Made by a program: the position numbers and the translations under genes. Shown in pieces: positions 1 through 6,186 of a DNA stretch of 6,186 nucleotides (positions are counted from its first letter, which is position 1; the number at the start of each line of letters is the position of its first letter). Source of the stretch: Sulfurimonas sp. (GTDB lineage: Bacteria; Campylobacterota; Campylobacteria; Campylobacterales; Sulfurimonadaceae); assembly GCF_023229025.1 (NCBI RefSeq), contig NZ_JALOAA010000066.1:1-6186 (forward strand). The letters run 5' to 3'. Below the pieces are notes generated by a model. The model was given only the letters and a program-made list of their open reading frames with translations, did not search any database and had not been told where the DNA came from.

Positions 1-27
1 AAGTAGCGACTGAAGTCTTAATGCAGC

Positions 28-213
28 CTATTTTAGAATTAAGTTTTTTTTCATAAAAAGATAAAAAAATGCTAAAGGCGGAACAAAGACAATTGCTATT
101 CGCCAAAATACCTTCTGCTTCTCCTCTTTAAACTTAGCTCTATATACGGAGATTATTGAGTAGACCCAAAAAACAATAAACAGAAAAAATACCAACAGTG
201 TAACATCACTCAT
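28..213 (-). CDS. small two-helix inner-membrane protein, unknown function
   Basis: A 61-residue protein that I do not recognise by name. Residues about 3-22 form a very hydrophobic helix (LLVFFLFIVFWVYSII). A short basic and charged loop follows (RAKFKEEKQK, about 25-34), then a second helix at about 36-54 containing a Pro-Pro pair (FVPPLAFFYLF) and a basic tail (KK..LK). The helix-loop-helix shape with prolines in the second helix loosely recalls the short PLDc_N-type membrane domains, but this is only a resemblance. The ATG at 211-213 is preceded by AAGGAG (220-225 on the complement) with 6 bases between, a very good ribosome site, so I believe it is expressed. It lies downstream of secF on the same strand, beyond a probable terminator, so it may have its own promoter; TACAAT at 233-238 (complement) is one weak candidate. 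A role in the Sec pathway is not shown. Confidence 0.7.
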   Translation of the reverse strand: MSDVTLLVFFLFIVFWVYSIISVYRAKFKEEKQKVFWRIAIVFVPPLAFFYLFMKKNLILK

Positions 214-286
214 AGCGAACTCCTTTTTGAGTATTGTATCTTCTATTTTGTTAACATAAGAACTTAGATGATTTTTAAAGAAGATT

Positions 287-305
287 ATCCGGCAAAAAGC
301 CGGAT
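287..305 (-). terminator. probable intrinsic terminator after secF
   Basis: A perfect 7-bp stem, ATCCGGC paired with GCCGGAT, encloses a 5-base loop. It starts 25 bases beyond the secF stop and is the only GC-rich inverted repeat in the 214-330 gap. Read on the minus strand, the stem is followed by AATCTTCTTT, a mediocre U tract, so termination may be partial and some read-through into the small gene at 28-213 is possible. On the plus strand the stem runs into TTTT, but no plus-strand gene lies to its left to need a terminator. The rest of the gap shows nothing else except the ribosome site of the small gene. Confidence 0.5.
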
Positions 306-330
306 TTTAGGCAAGGGATGTTTAATGTTT

Positions 331-1302
331 TTACATAACCCCAGATTCGTACTGAGCTCTCATCCTCTCTTTTTCTGCTTCCCTTTTTGCTTTTTGTGCA
401 AGTTTTACATGATAGTTTTTAACATCAAACCCAAAAAGAAGAAGAGTCGGAGATGCTACAAAGATTGATGAGTATGTTCCTATAACGATACCCACCAAAA
501 GAGTAAATGCAAAAGCATGAATAATCTCACCGCCAAACATAAAGAGCGTAAATACAACAAAGAAAGTTGTTAAAGATGTTAGTGTTGTTCTGGCTAGAGT
601 TCTTGTTATAGACTCATCAATTATATCGCTAAGTTCACTATCTCTTTGTTTTACAACACTTTCACGAATTCTATCAAATATGATTATAGTGTCATTTAAA
701 GAGTAACCCAAAATAGTAAGAAGCGCGGCTAATGCATCCAAATTTACCTCTAATCCGACAAGGGCTATAGCTCCAAGCGCAATAGTGACGTCATGAACAA
801 GTGCTAATATAGAAGCAACGGCAAACCTCCACTCAAATCTAAACGCTACATAGATTAAGATTCCGATAACAGCAAGTATCATGGACATTATGCCCTTCTC
901 TTTAAGCTCGCTTCCAACTTTTGGTCCTACTATATCAACACGGCGAATCTCAAACTCTCCGGTGCCCCCAAGTGTCTCTCGCGCAACATCTCCAACATCT
1001 ACTACAACATCGCCTGTAGTTGTTCTCATGCGTATAACAACCTCTTCTTTAGAACCAAACTCAGTAATAGTAGCACCGTCAAAAATAGTGTTACTCTTTA
1101 GCTTCTCTCTCATCTCATCTATTGGAGCAGCACTCTCATACTTTACTTGAACAATCGTTCCTCCTGCAAAATCAACGCCGTAATTAAGACCTTTTGTCGC
1201 TAAAATAGCAAAGGAGCCTAAAACTAAAAGTATTGAGAGACTCCTTGTAAATTTTGATTTGCCCATAAAACCAAGGGCTTTAGTATATTTAAAAAATTCC
1301 AT
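331..1302 (-). CDS. secF: protein translocase subunit SecF
   Basis: SecF pairs with SecD in the inner membrane and uses the proton gradient to help pull preproteins out of the SecYEG channel on the periplasmic side. The 323-residue protein has the full family layout: TM1 at about 20-36, the GVDFAGGT motif at 42-49, a periplasmic domain to about 135, then five helices from about 137 to 290. Visible motifs are ALVHDV (167-172), LGYSLNDTIIIFDRIRE (198-214), the TLARTTLTSLTT segment (235-246) and GTYSS (275-279). R238 lies where the E. coli SecF arginine linked to proton transport is expected. The C-terminal tail, about 294-320, is cytosolic and rich in Lys, Arg and Glu. Length matches the family (about 320). 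The ATG comes only 2 bases after the secD stop, and its AAGGGG ribosome site (about 1308-1313) lies inside the end of secD, so the two are translationally linked. It is the last gene of the yajC-secD-secF operon. Confidence 0.97.
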   Translation of the reverse strand: MEFFKYTKALGFMGKSKFTRSLSILLVLGSFAILATKGLNYGVDFAGGTIVQVKYESAAPIDEMREKLKSNTIFDGATITEFGSKEEVVIRMRTTTGDVVVDVGDVARETLGGTGEFEIRRVDIVGPKVGSELKEKGIMSMILAVIGILIYVAFRFEWRFAVASILALVHDVTIALGAIALVGLEVNLDALAALLTILGYSLNDTIIIFDRIRESVVKQRDSELSDIIDESITRTLARTTLTSLTTFFVVFTLFMFGGEIIHAFAFTLLVGIVIGTYSSIFVASPTLLLFGFDVKNYHVKLAQKAKREAEKERMRAQYESGVM

Positions 1303-1304
1303 CT

Positions 1305-2894
1305 CTACCCCTTAATCCCAAACCACAGAAGATTGTTTTTGCTTTTTTGTATTCTCTTACTTAACATCTGATAAATCCCATGTGTTCCAAGAATCGCAGT
1401 AAGCATTGAAGCTAATATTCCTATACTTATAGTAATGGCAAAACCTTTGATTGCACCTGTTCCATACGCATACAGAACAACAGCTGCTATAAGAGTAGTG
1501 ATATTTGCATCTAAAATAGCACTCATGGCATTTGCGTACCCATCTTCTATAGCCTTATTAATTGATTTGCCTTCATGTAAAAGCTCACGGATTCGCTCAG
1601 AGATGATAACGTTTGCATCGACTGCCATACCGACGGTTAAAACGATTCCTGCCATTCCCGGAAGAGTCAGAGTGGCACCAAAAAGGCTCATAATCGCTAA
1701 AATTATAAATAGATTTGAAATCAGAGCAATATTTGCGATAATTCCTGCCATTCTGTAATAAACAACCATAAAGATTATGACCAATATAAATCCGCCCACA
1801 AGAGCTATCATGCTAGCTTTAATACTATCAGCCCCTAAACTAGGTCCTACTGAGCGTTTTTCCATAAGATAAATCGGAGCCATAAGAGAGCCTGAACGAA
1901 GTGCAATAGCCAAATCTTTTGCTTCCATAACTGTATAATTTCCTGAGATTTGTCCGCTTCCGCCGCCTATACGCTCATTTATAACAGGCGCAGAATAAAC
2001 TTTAGAATCTAATACCACAGCTAAATGTTTTCCTACATTTTTACCTGTAAAATCGCCAAATATCTCAGCACCTTCAGCATTTAGAGAGAAGCTAATTAAA
2101 GGACGATTGTTTTCATCAAAACCAACATGTGCATCGGTAAGCATTCCACCATCAAGGATTGGGATTTCACGAACAAGATGTTTTATTTTTGGATTTGTAG
2201 CATCCTCCAAAATAACATCACCGTAAGATGCTGCCTCGTTCTCGCTCATACTATAGACTCTAGCTGCTCTATCTTCATCAACAGCCATAAGTTCAAGTTT
2301 TGCCGCACGAGAGATAAGCTCACGAGCACGTTGCTCCTCCTCCATAGTTTTAATACCTGCAAGCTGAACAAGAATCTTCTCTTCACCTTGTCTTGCAACT
2401 ATCGGCTCAGTTAAACCAAACTGGTCAAGTCTATTTCTGATTGTCTCGATTGCTTGAGATATTGCTTGTTTTTGTGTGTTTTGTATCTCTTCATCACTAA
2501 GAGTAAAAGAGATACTCTCATCAACTGCAACTACAACAGCACCTTTTACCTCATGTAAAAAAGATTTTATCCGCTTAACATCATCTTTGTCTAAAAGAGT
2601 AATGGTAATGCCATTTTCATCAAAATTAAGAGTGTCGATTAAGATATCTTTTCTCTCACTAAAATGTTTAACACTTGCGGCAATAGATTTAATTCGTGAC
2701 TCTACAGCCTCCTCAGTTTTAACGCCAAGAAGCATATGAAGTCCGCCTTGAAGATCAAGACCTAAAGTTATCTTTTTTCCATCTTGCATCTGAAATAGAG
2801 ATGGGGCAGAGAAAAATATACCAAAAATTATGGCAAGAGCAAATGTAACTACGCGATAATTAAGCTTCATCCTCATACTTTCTAGCAACTGCAT
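1305..2894 (-). CDS. secD: protein translocase subunit SecD
   Basis: SecD is the larger partner of SecF; its big periplasmic domain binds the emerging preprotein and, with SecF, couples proton flow to export. From the first ATG the protein has 529 residues: TM1 at about 14-30, the GLDLQGG motif at 45-51, the periplasmic region at about 50-355, and five helices from about 358 to 508. Conserved pieces include RNRLDQFG (153-160), ALRSGSLMAP (331-340), GPSLG (350-354) and VGMAVDANVIISERIREL (421-438), where D426 matches the conserved membrane aspartate needed for proton-driven function. The periplasmic domain is shorter than in E. coli (615 residues in all), as is usual in Campylobacterota. The start is uncertain: Met1 overlaps yajC by 35 bases and has only a weak AAAAG before it, while Met7 (2876) or Met9 (2870) would give the more typical start MKLNYR with a shorter overlap. 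The 3' end lies 2 bases from secF. Confidence 0.97.
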   Translation of the reverse strand: MQLLESMRMKLNYRVVTFALAIIFGIFFSAPSLFQMQDGKKITLGLDLQGGLHMLLGVKTEEAVESRIKSIAASVKHFSERKDILIDTLNFDENGITITLLDKDDVKRIKSFLHEVKGAVVVAVDESISFTLSDEEIQNTQKQAISQAIETIRNRLDQFGLTEPIVARQGEEKILVQLAGIKTMEEEQRARELISRAAKLELMAVDEDRAARVYSMSENEAASYGDVILEDATNPKIKHLVREIPILDGGMLTDAHVGFDENNRPLISFSLNAEGAEIFGDFTGKNVGKHLAVVLDSKVYSAPVINERIGGGSGQISGNYTVMEAKDLAIALRSGSLMAPIYLMEKRSVGPSLGADSIKASMIALVGGFILVIIFMVVYYRMAGIIANIALISNLFIILAIMSLFGATLTLPGMAGIVLTVGMAVDANVIISERIRELLHEGKSINKAIEDGYANAMSAILDANITTLIAAVVLYAYGTGAIKGFAITISIGILASMLTAILGTHGIYQMLSKRIQKSKNNLLWFGIKG

Positions 2895-3126
2895 CTTTTG
2901 TTACTTTAACAATTACATCATCGTTTATTTTAATACTTAAAAACTGCTCTTCAACTTTATGTATAGTAGAGATAATCCCACCTAATGTTACGATTTTATC
3001 GCCCTTTTTTAGAGCCTCTAGCATCTCTTTATGGCTTTTTGCCGCTTTTTGCTGTGGACGGATAATTATGAAATACATAATTGCAATCAGAATTATAAAT
3101 GGGAGTAGTTGACCTATAATTTCCAT
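2860..3126 (-). CDS. yajC: Sec translocon accessory protein YajC
   Basis: YajC is a small inner-membrane protein found with SecDF in the holo-translocon; it is not essential in E. coli. The 88-residue sequence shows one N-terminal helix (about 5-22), immediately followed by the family hallmark RPQQK (23-27), a basic helical stretch, and the GDKIVTLGGI motif (42-51) that begins the small cytosolic beta domain. Length is typical (85-110). The ATG at 3124-3126 has AAGGAA (3137-3142 on the complement) 10 bases upstream, slightly long but acceptable. It is the first gene of the operon and its 3' end overlaps the start of secD, so secD translation is probably coupled to it. The likely promoter is the TATAAT at 3159-3164 (complement). 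Confidence 0.96.
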   Translation of the reverse strand: MEIIGQLLPFIILIAIMYFIIIRPQQKAAKSHKEMLEALKKGDKIVTLGGIISTIHKVEEQFLSIKINDDVIVKVTKDAVARKYEDEA

Positions 3127-3158
3127 GAGTCTTAGTTTCCTTTAAATAAATTGTGGCA

Positions 3159-3164
3159 ATTATA
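3159..3164 (-). promoter_or_regulatory. -10 box of the yajC-secD-secF operon
   Basis: Reading the minus strand, a perfect TATAAT is preceded by TTTTTG. No TTGACA-like -35 box stands 17 bases upstream (GTCTTC there), which fits the sigma-70 promoters of Campylobacterota, where T-rich upstream DNA replaces the -35 box. The predicted transcript start is near 3152, leaving a leader of about 25 bases that includes the yajC ribosome site. Confidence 0.6.
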
Positions 3165-3194
3165 CAAAAAGTATATTAATAGAAGACTGAATAG

Positions 3195-3203
3195 TGCTAT
3201 AAT
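3195..3203 (+). promoter_or_regulatory. extended -10 promoter of lnt
   Basis: TGCTATAAT is a consensus extended -10 element (TG at 3195-3196, TATAAT at 3198-3203). The predicted start is near 3210, giving a leader of about 20 bases before the lnt ATG. No clear -35 box is present. It stands back to back with the yajC promoter in the same 104-bp gap. Confidence 0.65.
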
Positions 3204-3230
3204 TCGCTTCAAAAACATAGCGATGAAAAA

Positions 3231-4469
3231 ATGATTAAAAAAATCCATGATATTAGAAACAACTATAACTCTACTTTTTTTGATTTTATATGCGGGATTA
3301 TAACTGCGCTGTTTTTTAGTGCTTTTCTTTATCTAGAACATTTTGGCATAACTCTTAAATTTATAAATACCCTCTTTGGACTCTTAGCACTTGCTCTGCT
3401 TTTATATATTCCAAAAAGAGCTGTTTTAGTAGCCGGATTTTTTATAGGTCTTCTTTGGTTTTACTGGATTGGATATAGCTTTAAGTATAACGGTGTAGGA
3501 TATATGGAGTCTATAATTACCATACTTTTTGCAATTATATATACACTTTTTTTTGGAGTTTTAGCTCTTACAAAGAGTGTAGCCATAAGAGCTTTTATGC
3601 TCTTTATTCTAAGCTTTGTAGAGCCTTTTGATTTTAACTGGCTCCAGATTGAGCTCCTCTTTGTAGATAGCTACTTTGGAGTTTATAAATATCAACTCCT
3701 TCTTGTGCTTTTAGCTCTTAGCCTCCCTAACTATATCAAAAACTCATACAAATACCTACCACTTTTACTGCTAATATTTAGTATAAATATAAATCCGGCT
3801 ACCCAAAAAGATGCTCCGCTAAAGATAAAACTTGTAGCTACTGATATAACTCAAGACAAAAAGTGGAAAAGAGAGAGCCTACTGCCGACGATTGAGCTAG
3901 TATTTGCTGAGATAGAACAGGCAAAAAAGGAGGATTATGACATAGTTGTATTTCCAGAATCCGTCTTTGCGTTTTATATGAACAAAACTCCGCAAGTCAT
4001 GAATAAGCTAAAGGAGTCTTCAAACGAGATTGCCATAGTAGCAGGTTCACTGCTTAGTGAAGGAGACGTGCACTATAATGTAACGTACATGTTTAACGAA
4101 GGCGACCTTAGTGTGGCAAAAAAATTGGTTTTGGTTCCTTTTGGAGAGTATATTCCGCTTCCAAAATTTGCACAAAATTTTATAAATGAGATATTTTTTG
4201 GCGGAGCATCAGACTTTAAAACGGCAACTGAGCCTACAGACTTTACGATTAAAGGGGTAAAGTTTAGAAATGCTATCTGCTATGAGGCCACATGCGATGA
4301 GATTTATGAGGGAGATGTCTCCTTTGTTATTGCTATTAGTAACAACGCTTGGTTTTCGCCCTCAATAGAGCCAACTCTACAAAAACTCCTTATGAGATAC
4401 TACGCTCGTAAAAACGGTGTTACAATCTACCATAGCGCAAACTACAGAGGTACCGGAATTATAAAGTAA
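3231..4469 (+). CDS. lnt: apolipoprotein N-acyltransferase Lnt
   Basis: Lnt takes an acyl chain from a phospholipid and puts it on the N-terminal cysteine of lipoproteins after Lgt and LspA have acted; the reaction occurs on the periplasmic face of the inner membrane. The 412-residue protein has about seven N-terminal helices (roughly 15-186), the FNWLQIE...DSYFG segment (135-150) matching the family's xPWLQxGY region, and a nitrilase-fold domain from about 197. The catalytic triad is visible: E243 in FPES, K298 in KKLVLVPFGEY and C350 in ICYEA. E306 (FGEY), E352 (CYE) and W374 (SNNAWF, where many relatives have SNDAWF) are also in place. The protein stops at residue 412, just after the strand matching ATNNGITAVI of E. 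coli, so the last nitrilase strands and the C-terminal helix seen in E. coli (512 residues) are absent. The start codon lacks a clear Shine-Dalgarno sequence. Confidence 0.95.
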   Translation: MIKKIHDIRNNYNSTFFDFICGIITALFFSAFLYLEHFGITLKFINTLFGLLALALLLYIPKRAVLVAGFFIGLLWFYWIGYSFKYNGVGYMESIITILFAIIYTLFFGVLALTKSVAIRAFMLFILSFVEPFDFNWLQIELLFVDSYFGVYKYQLLLVLLALSLPNYIKNSYKYLPLLLLIFSININPATQKDAPLKIKLVATDITQDKKWKRESLLPTIELVFAEIEQAKKEDYDIVVFPESVFAFYMNKTPQVMNKLKESSNEIAIVAGSLLSEGDVHYNVTYMFNEGDLSVAKKLVLVPFGEYIPLPKFAQNFINEIFFGGASDFKTATEPTDFTIKGVKFRNAICYEATCDEIYEGDVSFVIAISNNAWFSPSIEPTLQKLLMRYYARKNGVTIYHSANYRGTGIIK

Positions 4470-4480
4470 CCTTTATTTGG

Positions 4481-4486
4481 TATAAT
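4481..4486 (+). promoter_or_regulatory. -10 box of ppk
   Basis: A perfect TATAAT starts 12 bases after the lnt stop codon, so any -35 contact falls inside the last lnt codons. The predicted transcript start is near 4491-4494, at the CCCC run, giving a leader of about 33-36 bases. There is no terminator between lnt and this promoter, so ppk may be read both from here and from the lnt promoter. Confidence 0.6.
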
Positions 4487-4490
4487 GCGC

Positions 4491-4519
4491 CCCTATTTTA
4501 AAAAATCTATGTTATAGGG
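4491..4519 (+). promoter_or_regulatory. inverted repeat in the ppk leader covering the ribosome site
   Basis: CCCTAT (4491-4496) is exactly complementary to ATAGGG (4514-4519), with a 17-base AT-rich loop. The 3' arm contains most of the AGGGA Shine-Dalgarno sequence (4516-4520), which sits 6 bases before the ppk ATG. The 5' arm lies at the predicted transcript start. If the transcript begins at or before 4491, the stem could hide the ribosome site; if it begins a few bases later, pairing is weakened. It is only 6 bp with a large loop, so function is unproven. Confidence 0.35.
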
Positions 4520-4526
4520 ATTTGTA

Positions 4527-6186
4527 ATGATAAATCTAAAAAATCCAAGTCTATACAACAATCGTGAGATATCATGGCTACAATTTAATACAAGAGTTTT
4601 AAAACAAGCGCAAGATGAGTCTCTTCCTCTTTTGGAGCGTCTTAAATTTTTGGCTATCTACGGAACAAATTTAGATGAATTTTATATGATTAGAGTAGCC
4701 GGACTTAAAAAACTATTTGCTGCCGGTATCGTAGTATCAAGTGCCGATAAACTTACTCCGCTTGAGCAGCTTCGTGAAATAAGAGCATATCTTCATCAAG
4801 AGCAGCAGGTAGTTGAGCACTGCATGAGCGGCATATTGAAAAAACTTGAGCTTGAGGGCATAAGCATAAAGCTTTACAAAGAGGTAAATCAGCACCAAAG
4901 AAATTATTTAAACAGATATTTTAACGAAAATATATACCCTGTGATAATACCGATTGCCGTAGATGCGACTCACCCTTTTCCACATCTGAACAATCTTAGC
5001 TTTGGACTTATTGTAAAACTTCAAGATAGTGACAATACAGCTATAGAGAGATTTGGAATTATTCGTGTTCCTAGAGTTTTGGAAAGATTTGTAGAACTTG
5101 AACATAATGTTTATGTGCCTATAGAGAGTATAGTTGTAGAGCATGTAGCAGAACTTTTTCCAGGATATACCTTACTAAAATTTGCATCTTTTAGAGTTAC
5201 TAGAAATGCAGATATAGAGATTGAAGAGGAGGAGGCTGATGACTTTTTAGAGATACTAGAAGAGGGGCTAAAGCTTCGCCGAAAAGGAGCTATGGTAAGG
5301 CTTGAGATTGGAAGCGACGGAGATGAGGAGATTATAAACTTTTTTAACCGTCACACAAACGTATATAAAGATGATATATATAAATTTCATACCTTCTTAA
5401 ATCTATCTAGCCTTTGGCAGATAGTTTCAAACAAACATTTTGCTCACCTTTTGACGGAAGCGTTTAAACCAAAAACTCTTCCTCCTTTGGATAATAACGA
5501 AAACATATTTTCAACCTTGGAGAAACAAGATATTTTGCTCTACCACCCTTATGAGAGCTTTGACCCTATCGTAAAGCTTATTCAAACGGCGGCGAAAGAC
5601 CCTGATGTGGTGTCTATAAAGATGACACTTTATCGCTCGGGAACTGACTCGCCTATCGTTAAAGCCCTTATGAGTGCAAGCGAATCAGGCAAGCAGGTAA
5701 CTGTCATGGTCGAACTTAAAGCTAGATTTGATGAGGAGAATAATCTCATCTGGGCAAAAGCTCTTGAAAAAGCGGGTGCGCATGTTATTTATGGGATAAA
5801 AGGCTTTAAAGTTCATGCAAAAGCGACTCTTATTACAAGAAGAAAAAACGGTAAACTCAAGCAGTACGCTCATCTAGGAACAGGAAATTACAATCCTACT
5901 ACTTCAAAAATCTATACGGATATGAGTTATCTAACAAGTAAAGATGATATAACAAGTGACATGACACGCTTTTTCCACTTCTTAACCGGTTTTAGTAAAA
6001 AGGGCAAACTCAATGAGCTCTATATGTCGCCATCACAGATTAAGCCAAAAGTACTCTCGTTAATTCAAAATGAGACTAGAAAAGGTACAAACGGGGAGAT
6101 TATCGCAAAGCTAAACTCACTTGTAGATGATGATGTAATAAAAGCACTCTATAAAGCAAGTCAAGCAGGGGTAAAGGTCTCCTTAA
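4527..6186 (+). CDS. ppk: polyphosphate kinase 1 (Ppk1), 3' end outside window
   Basis: Ppk1 transfers the terminal phosphate of ATP to a growing polyphosphate chain through a phosphohistidine. The frame is open from the ATG to the window edge: 553 codons, against about 690 for the whole family protein, so roughly the last 135 residues lie beyond the edge. The N domain opens with NNREISWLQFN (11-21), including the conserved adenine-pocket Asn region, and has LDEFYMIRVAGL further on. The H domain follows (about 102-315), with the acidic EIEEEEADD stretch near 231. The C1 catalytic domain carries KMTLYRSGTDSP with R370, VELKARFDEENN with R400, FKVHAK with H430 and YAHLGTGNYNPTT with H449. The spacing R370-R400 and H430-H449 is the same as R375-R405 and H435-H454 in E. 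coli; H430 is the expected phosphorylated residue. C2 is cut at AGVKVSL, just before the expected RGICCLRPG-like motif. AGGGA at 4516-4520, 6 bases upstream, supports the start. Confidence 0.96.
   Translation, partial: MINLKNPSLYNNREISWLQFNTRVLKQAQDESLPLLERLKFLAIYGTNLDEFYMIRVAGLKKLFAAGIVVSSADKLTPLEQLREIRAYLHQEQQVVEHCMSGILKKLELEGISIKLYKEVNQHQRNYLNRYFNENIYPVIIPIAVDATHPFPHLNNLSFGLIVKLQDSDNTAIERFGIIRVPRVLERFVELEHNVYVPIESIVVEHVAELFPGYTLLKFASFRVTRNADIEIEEEEADDFLEILEEGLKLRRKGAMVRLEIGSDGDEEIINFFNRHTNVYKDDIYKFHTFLNLSSLWQIVSNKHFAHLLTEAFKPKTLPPLDNNENIFSTLEKQDILLYHPYESFDPIVKLIQTAAKDPDVVSIKMTLYRSGTDSPIVKALMSASESGKQVTVMVELKARFDEENNLIWAKALEKAGAHVIYGIKGFKVHAKATLITRRKNGKLKQYAHLGTGNYNPTTSKIYTDMSYLTSKDDITSDMTRFFHFLTGFSKKGKLNELYMSPSQIKPKVLSLIQNETRKGTNGEIIAKLNSLVDDDVIKALYKASQAGVKVSL

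Noticed and set aside
8..17. Inverted repeat GACT-GA-AGTC near the left edge as a terminator of the small gene
   Set aside because: A 4-bp stem with a 2-base loop cannot form a stable hairpin, and no T tract follows.
268..468. Plus-strand frame of 66 codons spanning the secF terminator and secF 3' end
   Set aside because: No ribosome site, overlaps the hairpin, and most of it is antisense to secF.
881..1150. Open plus-strand frame of 89 codons inside secF
   Set aside because: It is antisense to a clear secF reading frame, is rich in Ser, Thr and Pro as shadow frames are, and has no family signal.
1435..1758. Open plus-strand frame of 107 codons inside secD
   Set aside because: It is antisense to the conserved SecD membrane region; its hydrophobic look mirrors the helices on the other strand.
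2127..2739. Two further open plus-strand frames antisense to secD
   Set aside because: They lie opposite the well-conserved SecD periplasmic domain, with Cys- and Ser-rich composition and no recognisable motif.
4440..4526. Frameshift at the end of lnt as the cause of the short C-terminus
   Set aside because: Only 57 bases separate the lnt stop from ppk, and they hold a promoter and ribosome site; no alternative frame can encode the missing 55 or so residues.
4908..5144. Minus-strand frame inside ppk (and another at 5685-5873)
   Set aside because: Both are antisense to the continuous Ppk1 frame, which carries all expected catalytic residues.
1..6186. CRISPR array, mobile element, tRNA or rRNA, or a new defence-type system
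   Set aside because: No direct repeats with spacers, transposase or integrase motifs, terminal repeats or structural RNA signatures were seen; all long frames are accounted for by housekeeping genes.

Overview
The window is ordinary chromosomal DNA from an AT-rich, Gram-negative bacterium, most probably a member of the Campylobacterota close to Sulfurimonas. This rests on protein character (a short SecD of about 525 residues, a short Lnt of 412 residues), on codon use rich in AGA, ATA and TTA, on TATAAT-type -10 boxes without clear -35 boxes, and on the order yajC-secD-secF running away from lnt. The genus is an inference; no search was run.

Layout, left to right. Positions 28-213 (minus) encode a 61-residue two-helix membrane protein that I do not recognise, with its own strong Shine-Dalgarno sequence. 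A 117-bp gap (214-330) holds a GC-rich hairpin at 287-305 that probably ends the secF transcript. Positions 331-3126 (minus) are a tight operon, yajC-secD-secF, encoding the SecDF-YajC accessory complex of the Sec translocon. A 104-bp divergent gap (3127-3230) carries two back-to-back -10 boxes, one for yajC-secD-secF and one for lnt. Positions 3231-4469 (plus) are lnt, the last enzyme of lipoprotein maturation. Positions 4527-6186 (plus) are the first 553 codons of ppk (polyphosphate kinase 1), which runs off the right edge. ppk has its own TATAAT box just after the lnt stop and a short leader that can fold over its Shine-Dalgarno sequence.

The two divergent units share a theme. SecDF-YajC helps move proteins, including lipoprotein precursors, across the inner membrane, and Lnt adds the third acyl chain to those lipoproteins afterwards. 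ppk is a separate metabolic and stress gene that may also receive read-through from lnt.

I found no mobile element, CRISPR array, tRNA, rRNA or unknown defence-like system. The points most worth a second look are the missing C-terminal part of Lnt, the leader fold in front of ppk, and the close divergent promoters.
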